Source: Solen grandis (lineage: Eukaryota > Mollusca > Bivalvia > Adapedonta > Solenidae). From it: DNA of 64,000 nt. Where the stretch lies: NCBI GenBank assembly GCA_021229015.1, contig CM037777.1:28953584-29017583 (forward strand). The letters run 5' to 3'. Positions 21,893 through 33,835 of the stretch are shown one piece after another. The translations under genes and the position numbers were made by a program. Below the pieces are notes generated by a model. The model saw only the letters and a list, made by a program, of their open reading frames with translations, was not told the origin of the DNA and made no database searches. Every line of letters starts with the position of its first letter. Positions within the stretch are counted from its first letter, which is position 1.

Positions 21893-22683
21893 TTTGCAAT
21901 GTAAAGTCTGTCAGTTTTTTTGTTTTTTGTGTTTTCTTGTTTTTACCTGTAAACTTTAAACCTTTATTACTTCTGTAATAGCTATAAGTTTAAAAAAATC
22001 CTTTTTAGAGACTGTTGCTTTTATATAGATATATTGTACTCTAATAATCAAACTAAAAAAAATCAAAATCATTTATCCCGAAAATGGTAGTCCTGTGTAG
22101 TTGTGAATTATCATAAAAAATGTTGCTTTGTTGCCCATATATGTGAAAATCATTGTTCTAATATCTTGAGGTATGTATTGATATATATGTCTGCATTTGT
22201 GAGGTGGTAAGTGGGATGGTTCCCCGACCTACTTCCACCAATTGACGGGGATAATAAAGGTTTAAAAAAAAAAAAAAAAAAAAAGAATTTAAAGGCTGTG
22301 GAACTTGTGGTGAATATCAAAATACAATTAAATTATTATTTGTACTAGACTCTATTTGATTATTTAAACAGGTTACAAATCAAAACATTACTGTAGCAAT
22401 GAAGCTTAGACCAAAAGGACAGTAACAGATAGTGTCGGAACAGTCCATTCAGAAATAAGCTTGTGTGTTCTAACTGCTACTTTTTTTAACACCATAAACA
22501 AAAGAAATAGTCGATGATTAATCATCGCGGTTCGTCTACACACTGTTAAATCAGTCCAACATTTATTAATGTGTTAATATGTTAATCCGTAAACCATGAC
22601 ATTTATCAATTATCGACGTAAAACTTACCGTTTCCAGCACATACGTAAGTCATTAAAAGAAAACATATTGAACACAGTAACAT
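17138..22683 (-). CDS. Signal-peptide Ig-like surface protein with alternative secreted or anchored ends
   Basis: Exon 1 (22629-22683) encodes [18 protein letters not shown], a clean signal peptide, and ends in phase 1 at GTAAGT. It joins exon 2, which begins at 18856. Exon 2 encodes an Ig-like domain: VTC strand-B cysteine, a Trp (SNWTSLAEV), then LTLEMD and a YRC strand-F motif. Read through, exon 2 stops at TGA 18402 and gives a secreted protein of about 170 residues. Alternatively a phase-1 donor ATG|GTACTC at 18431/18430 joins exons 17721-17753 ([11 protein letters not shown]) and 17138-17193 ([17 protein letters not shown], stop TAA). These give small residues, a spacer and a hydrophobic C-terminus, as in a GPI signal or a short membrane anchor. 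The cell-surface role is inferred; the ligand is unknown. A LINE lies in intron 1. Confidence 0.65.
19995..21668 (+). pseudogene. LINE ORF2 remnant: reverse-transcriptase C-terminal half plus zinc-knuckle tail
   Basis: The catalytic box FADDTALIL is at about 20010-20037. [17 protein letters not shown] and a stretch ending [11 protein letters not shown] then lead to a stop at 20335-20337. A second long frame (20502-21668) encodes the thumb and C-terminal region with [18 protein letters not shown], a CxxC...HxxxxC zinc-binding tail as in many LINE ORF2 proteins. A frameshift before 20000 and the stop near 20337 show it is inactive. The N-terminal endonuclease is absent through truncation. The clade (L1-like or other) is not resolved. 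Confidence 0.85.
21781..21890. repeat. (TA)n-rich microsatellites in LINE 3' region
   Basis: Two (TA)n blocks separated by TG-rich sequence. Open frames here (IYIYIY) are translations of the repeat and not genes. Confidence 0.9.
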
Positions 22684-24261
22684 ATTCCTTGATGAGATGG
22701 GGATATCGAATAGTGGACATCCGACATTTACACTGAATGACTCATATGCAATGTCTGACCACATCGCGGAAGAATATAAAATACTTTCTTCCTGTTGTAG
22801 CAAGCTCTGAGTTTTCCCCTTTTTTTCTTAAGCACGTGACACTCTGTAGCCATGAAGTAATTAAACTTTGACCAGAATGTTGTCACTTGTTAACTGGGTG
22901 ACGTTGCTGTTGTTGTTGAGTTTGCTGATGTTGCAACGGAATTGTAATCATGTATAACGACGTCAAGCTAATTACAAGTAAGACACAAGGAGGGAAAGAG
23001 CCATGTAGATCTAGTTCTAAAAATATACCAGACTAATTTTATTGCAAAGCATCAAAGACGCCGCGCATGTTTTTGAAGCACGACTTAAAGGAAAGCCATA
23101 CAGAAAAAGTCCAAAAATAACATAAACCTTATCAATTTATTTAGAAATATAGAATAAAAAAAGCACATAAAATCCTTTAATTATAGTAACACATTATGTG
23201 ATGATGATATAAGATGCCATAAATTAACTAATCTATAGATTAATGAGGATACATTTTACGACAGGCAATTCATTTCTTATATAATTCTTTGAATAGTTAC
23301 GGTCTGCAAGATGCATGAAATTTCAAGACAGTAAGCTACTACGGCGATATTAATGTCAGTTTAAAAAACTCACCATCATCACCAGCAGCAGCAACAATAA
23401 GGACAATAATGACGAAACATTCAGCCTAGATAAGTTTTTATTTGGTAAGGGATCCAGGTACAGGTCCCGGTATTAACAATCTTCCCGATAATTATTACAT
23501 CCCTTGATAAGGTAGCATGACGTGGGAGCATGACATTCTTTTTGTATTGATTATATGTATTAAAATATATATATTTACAAGGCTTTATCACATAAGCTAT
23601 GCAATGTTCAGTAAGATTTACCCATTTCAAACACTATACATACTGGGACCGTAGGTTGAGCTTGGAGCCGTAAATTAGACATGTCCGCTGCGGCCATATG
23701 TATAGTATTTGTGTGTTTTTACACTTTCTACAATATGTTGTAATACTTATATTTTAACTGCTTTTCATTGTTGTTTTTTTATCAAGTTGATGGTTTGAAT
23801 CTAAATTCTGAATATTATAAGATTTCAAAACATCTCTAATTTTTTTTCTGAGCTTTAATGAATCAGGTTACTTGCAAGGTCCGTTAACCAAGTTTTAAAA
23901 CCCGTTGCCTACAAGTTTAAGGAGAAGTCATCAGATACACATTATATGTGTCCAGTTTCTTTTTAATAACGACAGAAGACTTGTATATTTTGAATCTTGT
24001 AATTTTATTTTCATCAGCTAATGCAAGTAATTGATCTATAAAGTGTTTTTTAAACATATTGCATGTTTTTATTTTACAATAATAACAGCGGTTGCTCCCT
24101 TATTTGATTATGCGGCTCCATTGGCAAAAATAAAACCTATTCCATACTGACGCCGCGTGGAAATAACGCCGCGTGGAAATAACTATACAAGGGGTGTAAC
24201 CCACTAAATACTTAACACTACACCAGTTAACGTTCTTGGATATGATCCTGAACAACAAAAC

Positions 24262-24380
24262 AGAAGGTATCAGCAATTTGGTCCATGACTGGTTGTTGCG
24301 GTGTCAGGATAATGTGACTGGTTGTGGTATCATGCCACATGTCTAAGGCGTGATACCTGATAGGTCTTATAATACTTCAT
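24262..24380 (+). mobile_element. Family B SINE 3' fragment
   Basis: GACTGGTTGTTGCGGTGTCA, GGATAATGTGACTGGTTG and TATCATGCCACATGTCTAAG match the tail of the copy at 3968-4203 (opposite orientation). Confidence 0.7.
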
Positions 24381-25701
24381 TTATATACAAATACAATAAA
24401 GAGCCAATGTATAAAGCGTAGCACGAAAAATTATACACAATAGGACATATATATACTCTGCCTACAGTAACACACAATCCAATAGCAACATAGAAAAAGT
24501 ATGTATGCGTGTAGTCTCAACCCTGGAAATAGGTGAATGAGAATGAAACTAGATCAGGGGGAAACTGACCCCGTATACACAGGGTAGAGAGAGATTCTGC
24601 AGGCTGCAAACCATTTTTGGGAGGCAACTCTTAGAACCACAGACCAGTTCGCTGAACCCATGAACCTAATTCATTGCCGCGGTGCGGGCGGTCAGTATAA
24701 ATACGAAGGCGTGATGATTTCAGTAAATACTGAAAAGATATTCTCGTCTTCTAGTTTTCAGATGAATCCCTGAAATCAATAGCTGTCCGAGGAGTCCTCT
24801 AATTCCCCAGGACTACCTCGTGACATACCTGCAGTTTGGCAGCACTATATCTTTCTCAAATAGACATAATCTTTAAATGACGAAATACTGTTGATGGGAC
24901 GTTCAACTCAATAAATAAGCAAATATTTCTGTTCCAAAAAATCTTAAAAAATAAATGCATAAAAAATAAAATAAAACCAAATAAACTAAAAAAATAAACA
25001 TGACAGTCTCGCTCGAATCACTCTTTTCCTCGTTATCGAGCTGAACGTTTTCAAAACGGGATCAAATGTTTAAGACGGACTTGACCTCATAAGAAGAACA
25101 ATCACCGGAAGTCAGCCGGACAGTTATTATTCTGCCTAATGTATTACTGTTCACCAACAATACTTAGCGTTAAGTACTTCTTAAATAATTAGGGGCAAAT
25201 TTCATTATTCTTGTTTCTCTGATAAACGTATCCAAATATTTGATACGAATGCAGATATGACTAAACTGAACATTTTACGAGTTAAACCATATTGGTAAAA
25301 TAAGTTTGGTATTTAATAAGAATTAAAATGATGAAAATCGCTAAGATAATATGTCTGCGCTAAGTATTTTGTGAATCGAGAAGTAAAAGTAACTATTTTA
25401 AAATAACCACTTAATTCTAATTTTCTCTAGGAAACTGTGTTTTGACCTCCAGGGCTTTCAAATTTGTATATGCACATAAATAAACCATTTTTTTTTCATT
25501 TCCCATTCTGATGAGCGCAAGATGACAGGGCTCACCTTTTGAACAAAGAAATGACATATGAATCCTGAAACTACACAGACAAAATGATCGTGTACCAGTC
25601 TGATATCTGACTAATTTGCATAAATGTCATTTACTGCATATATACGTCTTTTCATCCAATATGTAAAGTATTCATATACATGTATCAACATCTACACATT
25701 A

Positions 25702-25703
<2 letters not shown>

Positions 25704-25737
<34 letters not shown>
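25704..25737. repeat. (GA)n microsatellite
   Basis: About 16 GA units, uninterrupted. Confidence 0.9.
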
Positions 25738-25741
<4 letters not shown>

Positions 25742-25867
25742 AGATCAAGGAGCTACTTCCAACATACTGGTTAGAACAAAGAAGACATTCCTGCAAACAT
25801 TTGTCTTAAATGCAGTATAGATATAATGCTGTAACAGGAGCCCACATTCATGCACTTCCAGTCACAA

Positions 25868-25949
25868 TCTCACTAAAAACATACCCTCATTATCCGCGAT
25901 AAGGTCAATATTAGCACAAATACTGAATTCTGATTCTAATGAGATTGTT
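25868..25949. mobile_element. Short hairpin MITE (AATCTCATT family)
   Basis: The ends CAATCTCACTAAAAACAT and TTCTAATGAGATTG are inverted relatives of the 8759-8854 copy, including the inner TTATCCGCGATAA palindrome. The motif CAGTCACAA occurs on each side (25861 region and after 25949), a possible 9-bp TSD. Confidence 0.7.
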
Positions 25950-27140
25950 ACAGTCACAAACAATCATCACTTGATTGCATCTTCAACCATTTACATATAG
26001 AACTAACTTAATTAATACGTATTTGCCATATATCATTTATTCATATGCTTATTTCTCTACTTGCACTCCCGCTTCTAGCAATGACAATTTATAGTCCTTA
26101 TATTTCGTGACATTAAATTGCGTTGACTTTGCACCAGTGGAATTTCGTGGATATACTTATTCATGTATTCACATCCTAGAGATTATGAGGTATTTTAAAT
26201 GAACAATTTCGCGGGGGCTTTTATTAGTAGATAGAATTATCCATGATATCAACGAAAGTGACCCCACCCCCCTTCCACAAAACAACGTGATATTAGTCTG
26301 TAATGATGTACAGGCTCATGTTTGAACAACCATAACAACAAGACCAACACAAACAAAAACACCACCAACAACAAACTCTAACAACAATAACAACCAACAA
26401 CCAAAGGAATGAGAGTCCTAATGCTGTGTTAAGCATAAACTGAACAACTAAACTAGAAAGACAAGTGGCTTGTTATTTGGATCTATTTAATTGTTTTTCT
26501 GCATCAAATGGATCTTGTAGATAATGAATCATTTTACTATGAGGGCAGAACATATCTCAATAAATGACATAGTTCTACATGCCATATACTTATTAGATTA
26601 ACCAAGGACATATTATATGCCAGGAGTGCTAGAACTGTAGCGTGCCACTTGCTTACGTCACACAATTTCATGCACAGTATTTTCATGGATGATTTCTTTC
26701 CTCTTACGCATCGTTGCGTTCGTTCGTGTGCCGTGCCAACTTCTTTAATAAAATGATAAATATATGATCATAAAAAGAAGATTGTTGTGCATATTATTCA
26801 TGAAAGATATGTAAAACGATGCCGCACGCCTGAACAGGAGCTCGTCATCCAAGCATAACAGTGCTACGAGCAAACAGGTGCCCGATTGCCCGCCAGAGGC
26901 ACTGAGTGTGGATATCCCACGATCAGTTGTAATATGATTGTATTTGTGTGTTAATGTTCTTACATACTGCATTAAAACAGTCCATGTAACTTTAATGTCC
27001 TATTTATCTAAATAGACTGCAAAGTCAAAACACACTGTCTTGTCCAATTTTTCTTATCTCTGCAGTGACATAGTCAAATCCCCGGGTCATCCTATCAGAA
27101 CAAATAGTAAATGCTAAACAACTTAATGTGACAGGGAAAA

Positions 27141-27870
27141 ATGAAGTTATATTTCTTGCTGCTCATCTCTTTTGAGGCGTTTTTAGTGGTGACGGCATTT
27201 CTGTTCGATGATGATCCTTGTGACATTGAACCTTCAATGACGGGGTATGTAGTTTGCAGTGATTTTGTACTTCTTTTTCTTCTTATTCTTCTTCTTACGA
27301 ATCATATAACGGATAGACCCTTTGGATCATTTACGTGCCCGATGTATAGCACCGATACACTGGTGACAAGTTCCTATGAAGAACCAGTACTGAGTTATCC
27401 GAGTTCCCATAGCAACTCCATTTTGCCGAGTGCCAAAAAAGGATGCGTCTGGTACCGGTTTTAAAATCTTTTGTTGACGCGGTTGCCAGAGGAAAGTGCC
27501 CCGACTGGGATTCGAACCCCAGAGCTCCCGAATGCAAAACAGACACTCTACCACTGAGATATTACGCTTGTTTTATATGTCTATATATGAAATTAAGTCG
27601 CATATGCAGAGCATCGCGTTTAGACTTTCATATTTCATGAACTTCCATCAGCTCTCTTTATTAACCATGTATTCAAATACAAAATAATCATTTTAATCAT
27701 ATGATGTAATACAGTACCACAAATTGCCTTACTTGTAACAATATGGCGGAGAAGCCATGCATCGGCTGACCACTGATGTTAATATATGATTTATAGCATG
27801 ATTAGGACGATAATCTCTCTTTCTCTCTCTTCCACTTTTCTCTCTTTCTCCTCTCTCTCTCCCTCTCTCG

Positions 27871-27906
<36 letters not shown>

Positions 27907-29690
27907 TTCCACGTAAACGCTTTATAATCTTTGCCATCAACTCTACATGTATTGTATGCTTTATTGTAAGTAGACAGTTGCACTTCCATATGAGTGAACT
28001 AAATATTTCAAGAAAAATTGGTAATGCAGCAACAAAACTAAAAGAACTCTGAAATAAATAACACTAATGTTATACGTGGCTGTGCCTGGACATAGCAGTC
28101 GTATGTAGAGATTTTGAGAAATTGTTATCCCCACCCCCCCTTTCCCTCTCTGACGGGGTATATAGTTTTATATTAGTTGTAATGTTTGTTTGTGTATTAT
28201 TTTTTTTATTATATAATTTCTTTAACTTTATATTTCCCCCTTACTTCGTGATATAGGGCTTATCTAAAGTCATACATCGCGTTCAGACTTTCTTATCTCT
28301 GTACCTCTCTTATTAGATTCATTTTATCCCTTCTTTGTTCTTTTTTCTTTCCTTTTGCTCGAATTATACCATTTATTTATACCTATAATTACTCTGTTTT
28401 TGTTTTTATTTTACTGATTTTCCATAAACAGCACACTTGTTTACAAAATATTGGTCACACGTAGTAAAGAGGTACCATACTTGTAATAACATCATTTATA
28501 AGATAAGGGCGACCATTAAGGTTGATGAGAGTTGTGGCACGATTCTCTCTTTTTCTCTCTCTAAAACGACATATAATCTGTACAATCAACTCTGTGGATT
28601 CATCCAAAAATGAATTTCATGATATGTTGTGTACATATATGTTATAAAATGTTAGAACAAAATATTTCAAAAACAGTGGATAAAACAGCCAAGAAAATTT
28701 TCGGAAACTGAAAACTGAAATAAATAACTCCGCTGTTGTTTAACTAGGACAAAATGGTGATATATATATATATCATGGAGTGGGCAGAGTTGCTTTTGTT
28801 GCTGCTGCTTTTTCTCACTTTCTCGCTCTCTCTCTTCTTATTTCTTAAATCCATCACTACATGTCTTGAAACACCATATGGACGTGGAGTCTGACAGACG
28901 CTTATACATATACATTATATATTACAGAGGTATTCCACAAGACCCGAACACCGAATACACCATAACTGTACAAGCCGGCTGTAAAAACGGCACATTCCGA
29001 TGGGATTATCCGAAGGGTCACGTGTTAATCACGTTTACCAATCAGGGTTCGATGCCAACAAAAATCTGCTTCTCGGACGATCTCGGGGGAGATATTTTCC
29101 ATCTATCTGACATAACGCTCAGTACAGTAAAAGACCTCGGAAGTGTCTCACGCAGTAAATATTTTCTCTCTCCGTCTCTGTCTTTCTGCTTATTTGTTTA
29201 TTATTTACAATTACATGTACATACTATTTCCCTTTTATATCCAAATAAAGTAAAACAATTGTAAATATCGCATTGAAATATTAGTATTTTTCGGAAATTA
29301 ACCAGGAGGAAATACAGTGAACATTCCTTAAGTGGCCAGAAAAGGGAGCAAGAGAAAGTGCCCGCTTAACGAAATACTATAGTATGGTAATATTAAAAGT
29401 GACCGCTATATGCAGGTGACCGCTGGTTCAATCGTTTAATGCTGTTTAAAAATATTACTTAGCGCCAAATGTTGGTTGAGAGATGCGAATCTAAACCGGA
29501 GATATTCTTTGTCAAATCCCGCTAAACGACATGGCAGAAATAAGCCACCATAGTGAAAACACATTGTTTAATTTCAGAGACGGAAGTGTGTACGACGCCA
29601 CACCACGGTGACACGATCAGGGTCCGTATAGACGCACCGGAAACCATGTATTACGTCGGTATACTGTCTTACTCTTTCCATCAACACTGA
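27141..29690 (+). CDS. Small secreted protein with meteorin-like CUB-type domain
   Basis: Three exons with matching phases: 27141-27244, 28928-29154 and 29578-29690 (stop TGA). The product is about 147 residues. Exon 1 gives a hydrophobic signal peptide (MKLYFLLLISFEAFLVVTA) followed by an acidic FDDDPCD. Exon 2 carries C-x2-G-x3-W-x-Y-P-x-G (CKNGTFRWDYPKG) and then KICFSDDLGGDIFHL. Exon 3 has EVCTTPHHGDTIRVRIDAPE. The spacing of the first motif and the following cysteine-plus-G-x-IYL-type stretch match the N-terminal CUB-like domain of meteorin and meteorin-like, secreted neurotrophic/metabolic factors. The C-terminal NTR-like half of meteorins is absent. A secreted signalling or binding role is likely. 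The family name is a motif-level inference and could be wrong; the gene structure is solid. Confidence 0.7.
27296..27567 (-). mobile_element. tRNA-Ala-like SINE, family C
   Basis: The minus strand begins GCGTAATATCTCAGTGGTAG, with an anticodon loop around TTTGCAT (TGC) and a B box GGTTCGAATCCC. The 5' and 3' acceptor halves do not pair, which argues against a functional tRNA. A non-tRNA body follows down to about 27296. It lies in intron 1 of the meteorin-like gene. Confidence 0.6.
27811..27908. repeat. (CT)n/(GTCT)n microsatellite
   Basis: A CT-rich simple repeat with an inner (CTGT)n. The open frames on both strands (SLSLS, RERER) are repeat translations. Confidence 0.9.
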
Positions 29691-30850
29691 AACGAGTGGA
29701 GCCCAGAGCAAGACTTCGGGTCTTTTCAGACAAAGGCGGATTAATAATCTCACTACGTCCTTTTCCATACGCTTCAGAAACTGTAATGGCGTTTATGAAT
29801 ATAAAGGGAAAACAATCGTTGTTATATTATGATGTTTTAATCGCAACGGTTCTATCGAGATTTCGACTTTCACTAAGAAGAAGAAAGAAAGCAATATTTG
29901 GAGAATGTACGACGGTTATATCATATACGTACTATTATCTGTGAATCGTTTCTAAAAATAAGTCAAATTCCGTGAATTCGTATGTGACTTCATGAACGGA
30001 ATTTTCCTGTTATTGAGCATATGCATTTGTGTAAATGACGGGAATATTTTCCTGCCTAAGTCAATACCTAGTACATGTTCTGGCTCGAATTCAATCAACA
30101 ATACTCAGCGCTATGCACACTTAATTTTTTAAGATCTGTCCGTTTTTACATCATATTTAAGATCAAGACTAAGTTATCATAACTTCTTACCTTAAAATTT
30201 ATCAAAAAGAATGCATTTTTTTTATTAGAAAACGAAGAATGGTGAAATTCACGACTAAGTATTTAAGTTTGACTTATCGTGGGGAAGTGCATCGTCGGAA
30301 CCCATAATACACCGTAGGTTTTTCAACTGGCAAAACTTTGTTTTCATGAGTATTAATTAGCTTTTTGCTGACCATTGGAATTTTGAATAGGTTTCAGTGA
30401 AGACGCTGACTTTCAAAATCCAAGCCACTATATGTAAAGCGACCGCTTCATTGGTCAACTGTTCCGTGCTGTCTCTGCTATGGATCAAATGGAATGCTTA
30501 ATTAATAATTCTCGAGTACGAATACTTGCTAATCAAATAACCCACGGTCGATTAAGAAGCAAAGCGTAATGAGCGAGCGTAGGTGCCGACGATGTGGGTA
30601 TTGTTGCTGGAATTCGAGCTTTACCTCTCAATCTTTGAAATTTCATTTACATAAGGCATTGAGATTGGGCCATTGGACTGATTGACTCGTTTCTACCCTT
30701 GTCCCGGCTGGAGAAAAATGGCCTGTTGGTGGCATTTAACCAGGTCACTCATATAAACTATGTTCCATCATAATAGTTCATGTCATATTGAGACATTGTC
30801 AATCTTAAAATATTGACCCTTACGTAAAAGATGAACAGCACTATAAATAA
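29691..30850. other. Spacer after the meteorin-like gene
   Basis: It begins with the 3'UTR of the meteorin-like gene (poly-A site not assigned). The rest is AT-rich without recognisable coding exons or repeats. Confidence 0.45.
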
Positions 30851-31136
30851 CAAGAGCTGTCCGCAAGACAGCATGCTCGACTATTCGAATGCTTGTCAAT
30901 AAAAACAAATATTGCAATTTAAGGCAAAATGAGAATCTCTATATTATCAAAATATACACAAGAGCAATAAACACGAGCTCCAAGTTTTAAAACAGTATCT
31001 CAAAGAGTTCAGTGAAAAAATAAGTTAATACAAACAAAAGTTGATCAAGTCAGAAAAGGGGAATAATTATGTCAAAATCCTTGACAGAGTTATTTACTCT
31101 TGCAATGTACAAGAAGAGGTGATTGTCATAAACAGG

Positions 31137-31202
31137 TATTAGCTGGACATCGTTATATGACTGAAATACTGTCGTAGCGACGGTAAACTCAAATAGTCAA
31201 GT
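31137..31202 (+). mobile_element. Family A SINE 3' end
   Basis: Only the terminal portion remains: TATTAGCTGGACATCGTTAT, ATGACTGAAATACTGTCG, CGACGGTAAACTCAAATAGT. It is nested in the pearl-like element. Confidence 0.8.
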
Positions 31203-31705
31203 CATAAACTGGTAATCAAAGTTTCAAAGCAATACCTTAAACTGTTAATTGAAAAAAATGAGGTGGTGTGAAAACCTTTACCGAGATTCTTAATATAAAA
31301 GGGGCATAACTATTTTAAAATTCATGGCAAAGCCTGACCCCCAATACAGGTATGCAATTTCATGTTTGAATTATGAGGGATATCCATGGAAAGAAGTTGT
31401 AGGTAATAGCAATTTAAACAAAAGTTTTAACATTTTTTATAAGTCTAAAAAGGCCCGCAAATATATTTGGAAAAACTACTGTTCCTGTTTTTACTTGAGG
31501 TTTGAGGGAGTAAAATTGGAGATAATGGCAATGTTAAACATAAGTTTAACATCTTTTATAAGCCCCCAAAAGGGCCATAAATATGCAAAACTATTTGAAG
31601 AGTTACTGTTCCTGTTTCTAGTAGTTGATCATCAATGCATGTGTGTAGTATTAGGGACATTTATTGAGTAAAAGGTTAGGTAATGGCAATGTTTAACATA
31701 CGTTT

Positions 31706-31954
31706 GGGGCCTCCGTGGCCGAGCGGGTAAAGTCGCTGACTTTAACTCTCAGCCCCTCACCGCGTGAGTTCGAATCCCGGCAGAGTCATTCGGATTTTCA
31801 TGTGAGGAAGCCTTTCAGCTGGTTTGCGGTAGGTCGGTGGTTCTACCCGGATGCCTCCGTGCATTCAGGGTCTTCCTCCACCTGTAACTAGCTGGACGTC
31901 GCTATAAGACTGAAATACTGTCGAAGCGACGGTAAACTCAAATAGTCAAGTCAA
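31706..31954 (+). mobile_element. Full-length family A SINE (tRNA-Leu/Ser-like head)
   Basis: This is the reference copy for the window. The head GGGGCCTCCGTGGCCGAGCG has an A box, and the B box is GAGTTCGAATCCC. The core includes TCGGATTTTCATGTGAGGAA and GGTAGGTCGGTGGTTCTACC, and the 3' part runs CTGTAACTAGCTGGACGTCG to CGACGGTAAACTCAAATAGT. The flanks TTAACATACGTTT and TTAACGTAAGTTT resemble a diverged TSD, but the host repeat also has this motif. It interrupts one tandem unit of the pearl-like element. Confidence 0.92.
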
Positions 31955-32345
31955 GTCTTAACGTAAGTTTAACATTTTTTACGTCCAAAAAGGGCCGTAT
32001 ATAAGCAAAAGTATTTGGAATAGTTACTGTCCCTGTTTCTACTGGTTTGTCTGATGATAATAAACACACGTGTGAAGTTTGAGTGACATTCAATGAGTAA
32101 ATCAAACATTTTTGCTAAGTCCAAAAAGGGTCATTAATATGCAAAAAATATTTGGAAGAGTTACTGTTCCTGTTTCTACTGATTGAACACATGTGTAAAT
32201 GTTTGAGGGACATCCATTGAGTAATAGTGGAGAAAATGGTAATGTTAAACAAAACCTTAACATTTCTTGGGACGCCGACGCGGTCGCCGACGCCGGGGTG
32301 ACTCCAGTACCTCATCCTATTCTTCGAATAGTCGAGCTAAAATGC

Positions 32346-33135
32346 GAATTTGTAGGTCCGTCAGAGGGTTGCGTCAGTGGGTTTGGAAAAGAATAATTAT
32401 TATACTTTTTTGCGCGAAGTATTGGTCTAACCTAGGATTACTTTAATTGTTTTACCCAATCAATCGTGAATACAAAAATACATTGTTTACATATCTACTC
32501 GCTTAACTCAGACAATATAATTACTCAGATACTAACGAGTTACCTCCCGTGAATTGCTTGCAAATGTTGATGGTTCCGCGCGATTTTAATCAACATTGTT
32601 CCCTTTGTGCCATCAATTAATTATACAATGTGTAAGATCTAAAGGATTATTGAGATTCAGCATTAGAAATCTAAAAGTTGGTTTCTAAAACCAGGTAGGT
32701 TTTGTCCAATGGAATTCTCATTAAAATCATATCCTAATTTGCGATCCTCTACTTGGCCCCCCCCCCCCCCCCCCAGCTGCCCTGGTCATACATTTTTCTA
32801 GGCTATAAAATCCCTTGATTGCATCATAGTAGTGTTGTCTAGAGGAAATCCCCATCGTGGGTCCCCATACTGAACCACCCGCATAATCACCTGACCAGCC
32901 AGACTCCTATTGTCTTATGGCCCCCTGCTGTTAATGTGTAGGTAATCCGAAACGGCAGTCGTCCATGACTGCGTGATGAGCATGTGTTTATGGTACTGCG
33001 GACGCGTTCACTGATTGAGAGAAATTTACATGGCATCTAATAATTGGGAAAAATCGGCAATTACCAAAAGTTTGTATCAGTTACAACTATAAACTATTCT
33101 AAGCAAATGCAGTTTAAGAAAAAGCATAAAAATAG
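32346..33135. other. Spacer with half a hairpin MITE and a poly-C tract
   Basis: Non-coding. Positions 32711-32755 are the left half of the AATCTCATT MITE (ATTCTCATTAAAATCATATC), cut off at a poly-C run of about 17 (32757-32774). The rest shows nothing recognisable. Confidence 0.5.
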
Positions 33136-33801
33136 TTAAAGGTATCTCGAAACCCTTATATAAGTGACCCCCCCCCCCCCATTTATTCACCCACCCAGCA
33201 TGTGTGGGCATCTGTTTTCTGATAAGCCAGGCTGCCACAGTCTGTCACGATGTGTCTGTCACACAGGTATTGTTCAAGATCCAAGTGTATGTTTGTGACT
33301 GCATGATTATGTATTTATTTCATAGTTAAATATTTGATTTTGAAAATACATGAAAGAGATACAAGTTTTAGTATTCAAAAGGGAAGAATTGAGAGAATGA
33401 AACTTAATGTCGCTTTTTATGATAAATTTTACAAATCAAAATAAAATATAAATTAAAATATATATGAGAACTAAAAGAATGAAAGAAAGAAATAACAAAA
33501 TGTATAAGAAATAACAAAATCAACCAACAAAGTAAGAAAGAAAACAAATACAGATTTATATTTAATTAAATAAAAAAGAATAAAAAAGAACTGATAGAAT
33601 AATTTCTGGTATTTAGGATTGCGTAATTGGTATATTCACAACTATTTCCTTTTCAAACTGTGAATGACTATGTTCAACCCCCAAAATATAGCATACATAC
33701 ACTTGGATCTTGAACAATACCTGTGTGACAGACACATCGTGACAGACTGTGGCAGCCTGGCTTATCAGAAAACAGATGCCCACACATGGGGGTGATAGGG
33801 T

Positions 33802-33835
<34 letters not shown>

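Larger units (their letters stand above)
19912..22282 (+). mobile_element. 5'-truncated non-LTR retrotransposon (LINE) with 14-bp TSD
   Basis: The insert begins within the reverse-transcriptase domain and ends in a 3' region with (TA)n tracts and about 20 A (22263-22282). It is flanked by the direct repeat AAGAATTTAAAGGC at 19898-19911 and 22283-22296. It is inserted in intron 1 of the Ig-like gene on the opposite strand. The truncation point, poly-A tail and TSD are standard target-primed reverse transcription marks. Confidence 0.95.
22684..27140. other. Spacer between Ig-like and meteorin-like genes (divergent)
   Basis: Both flanking genes are transcribed away from this 4.5-kb interval, so their promoters should lie in it. 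It holds a family B SINE tail (24262-24380), a (GA)n run, an AATCTCATT MITE (25868-25949) and a small tandem of GCCGCGTGGAAATAAC near 24152-24181. The ORF-like stretches are short and without motifs. A TATAAATAC motif occurs near 24697 but no gene starts after it that I can recognise. Confidence 0.5.
30851..32345. mobile_element. Pearl/Helentron-like non-autonomous element with internal tandem repeats
   Basis: A perfect 15-bp subterminal inverted repeat, GCTCGACTATTCGAA at 30875-30889 and TTCGAATAGTCGAGC at 32323-32337, bounds the element. Outside the left copy is a stem-loop GCTGTC-CGCAA-GACAGC (30856-30872). Inside are about four diverged units of roughly 150-190 bp, each with TAATGGCAATGTTAAACATA, a CCAAAAAGGGCCATAAATA-like segment and AGTTACTGTTCCTGTTTCTA. 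It ends with GACGCCGACGCGGTCGCCGA. Subterminal inverted repeats, a terminal hairpin and central tandem repeats are hallmarks of bivalve pearl elements, now viewed as non-autonomous Helentrons. Two family A SINEs are nested inside. Confidence 0.7.

Noticed and set aside
21774..21978. ORFs rich in IYIYIY
   Set aside because: Translation of a (TA)n microsatellite.
26745..26972. 75-codon minus frame with Cys/Leu-rich centre
   Set aside because: No signal peptide at the start, no splice support, no recognisable domain.
27729..28052. ORFs of SLSL or RERE type on both strands
   Set aside because: Translation of a (CT)n repeat.
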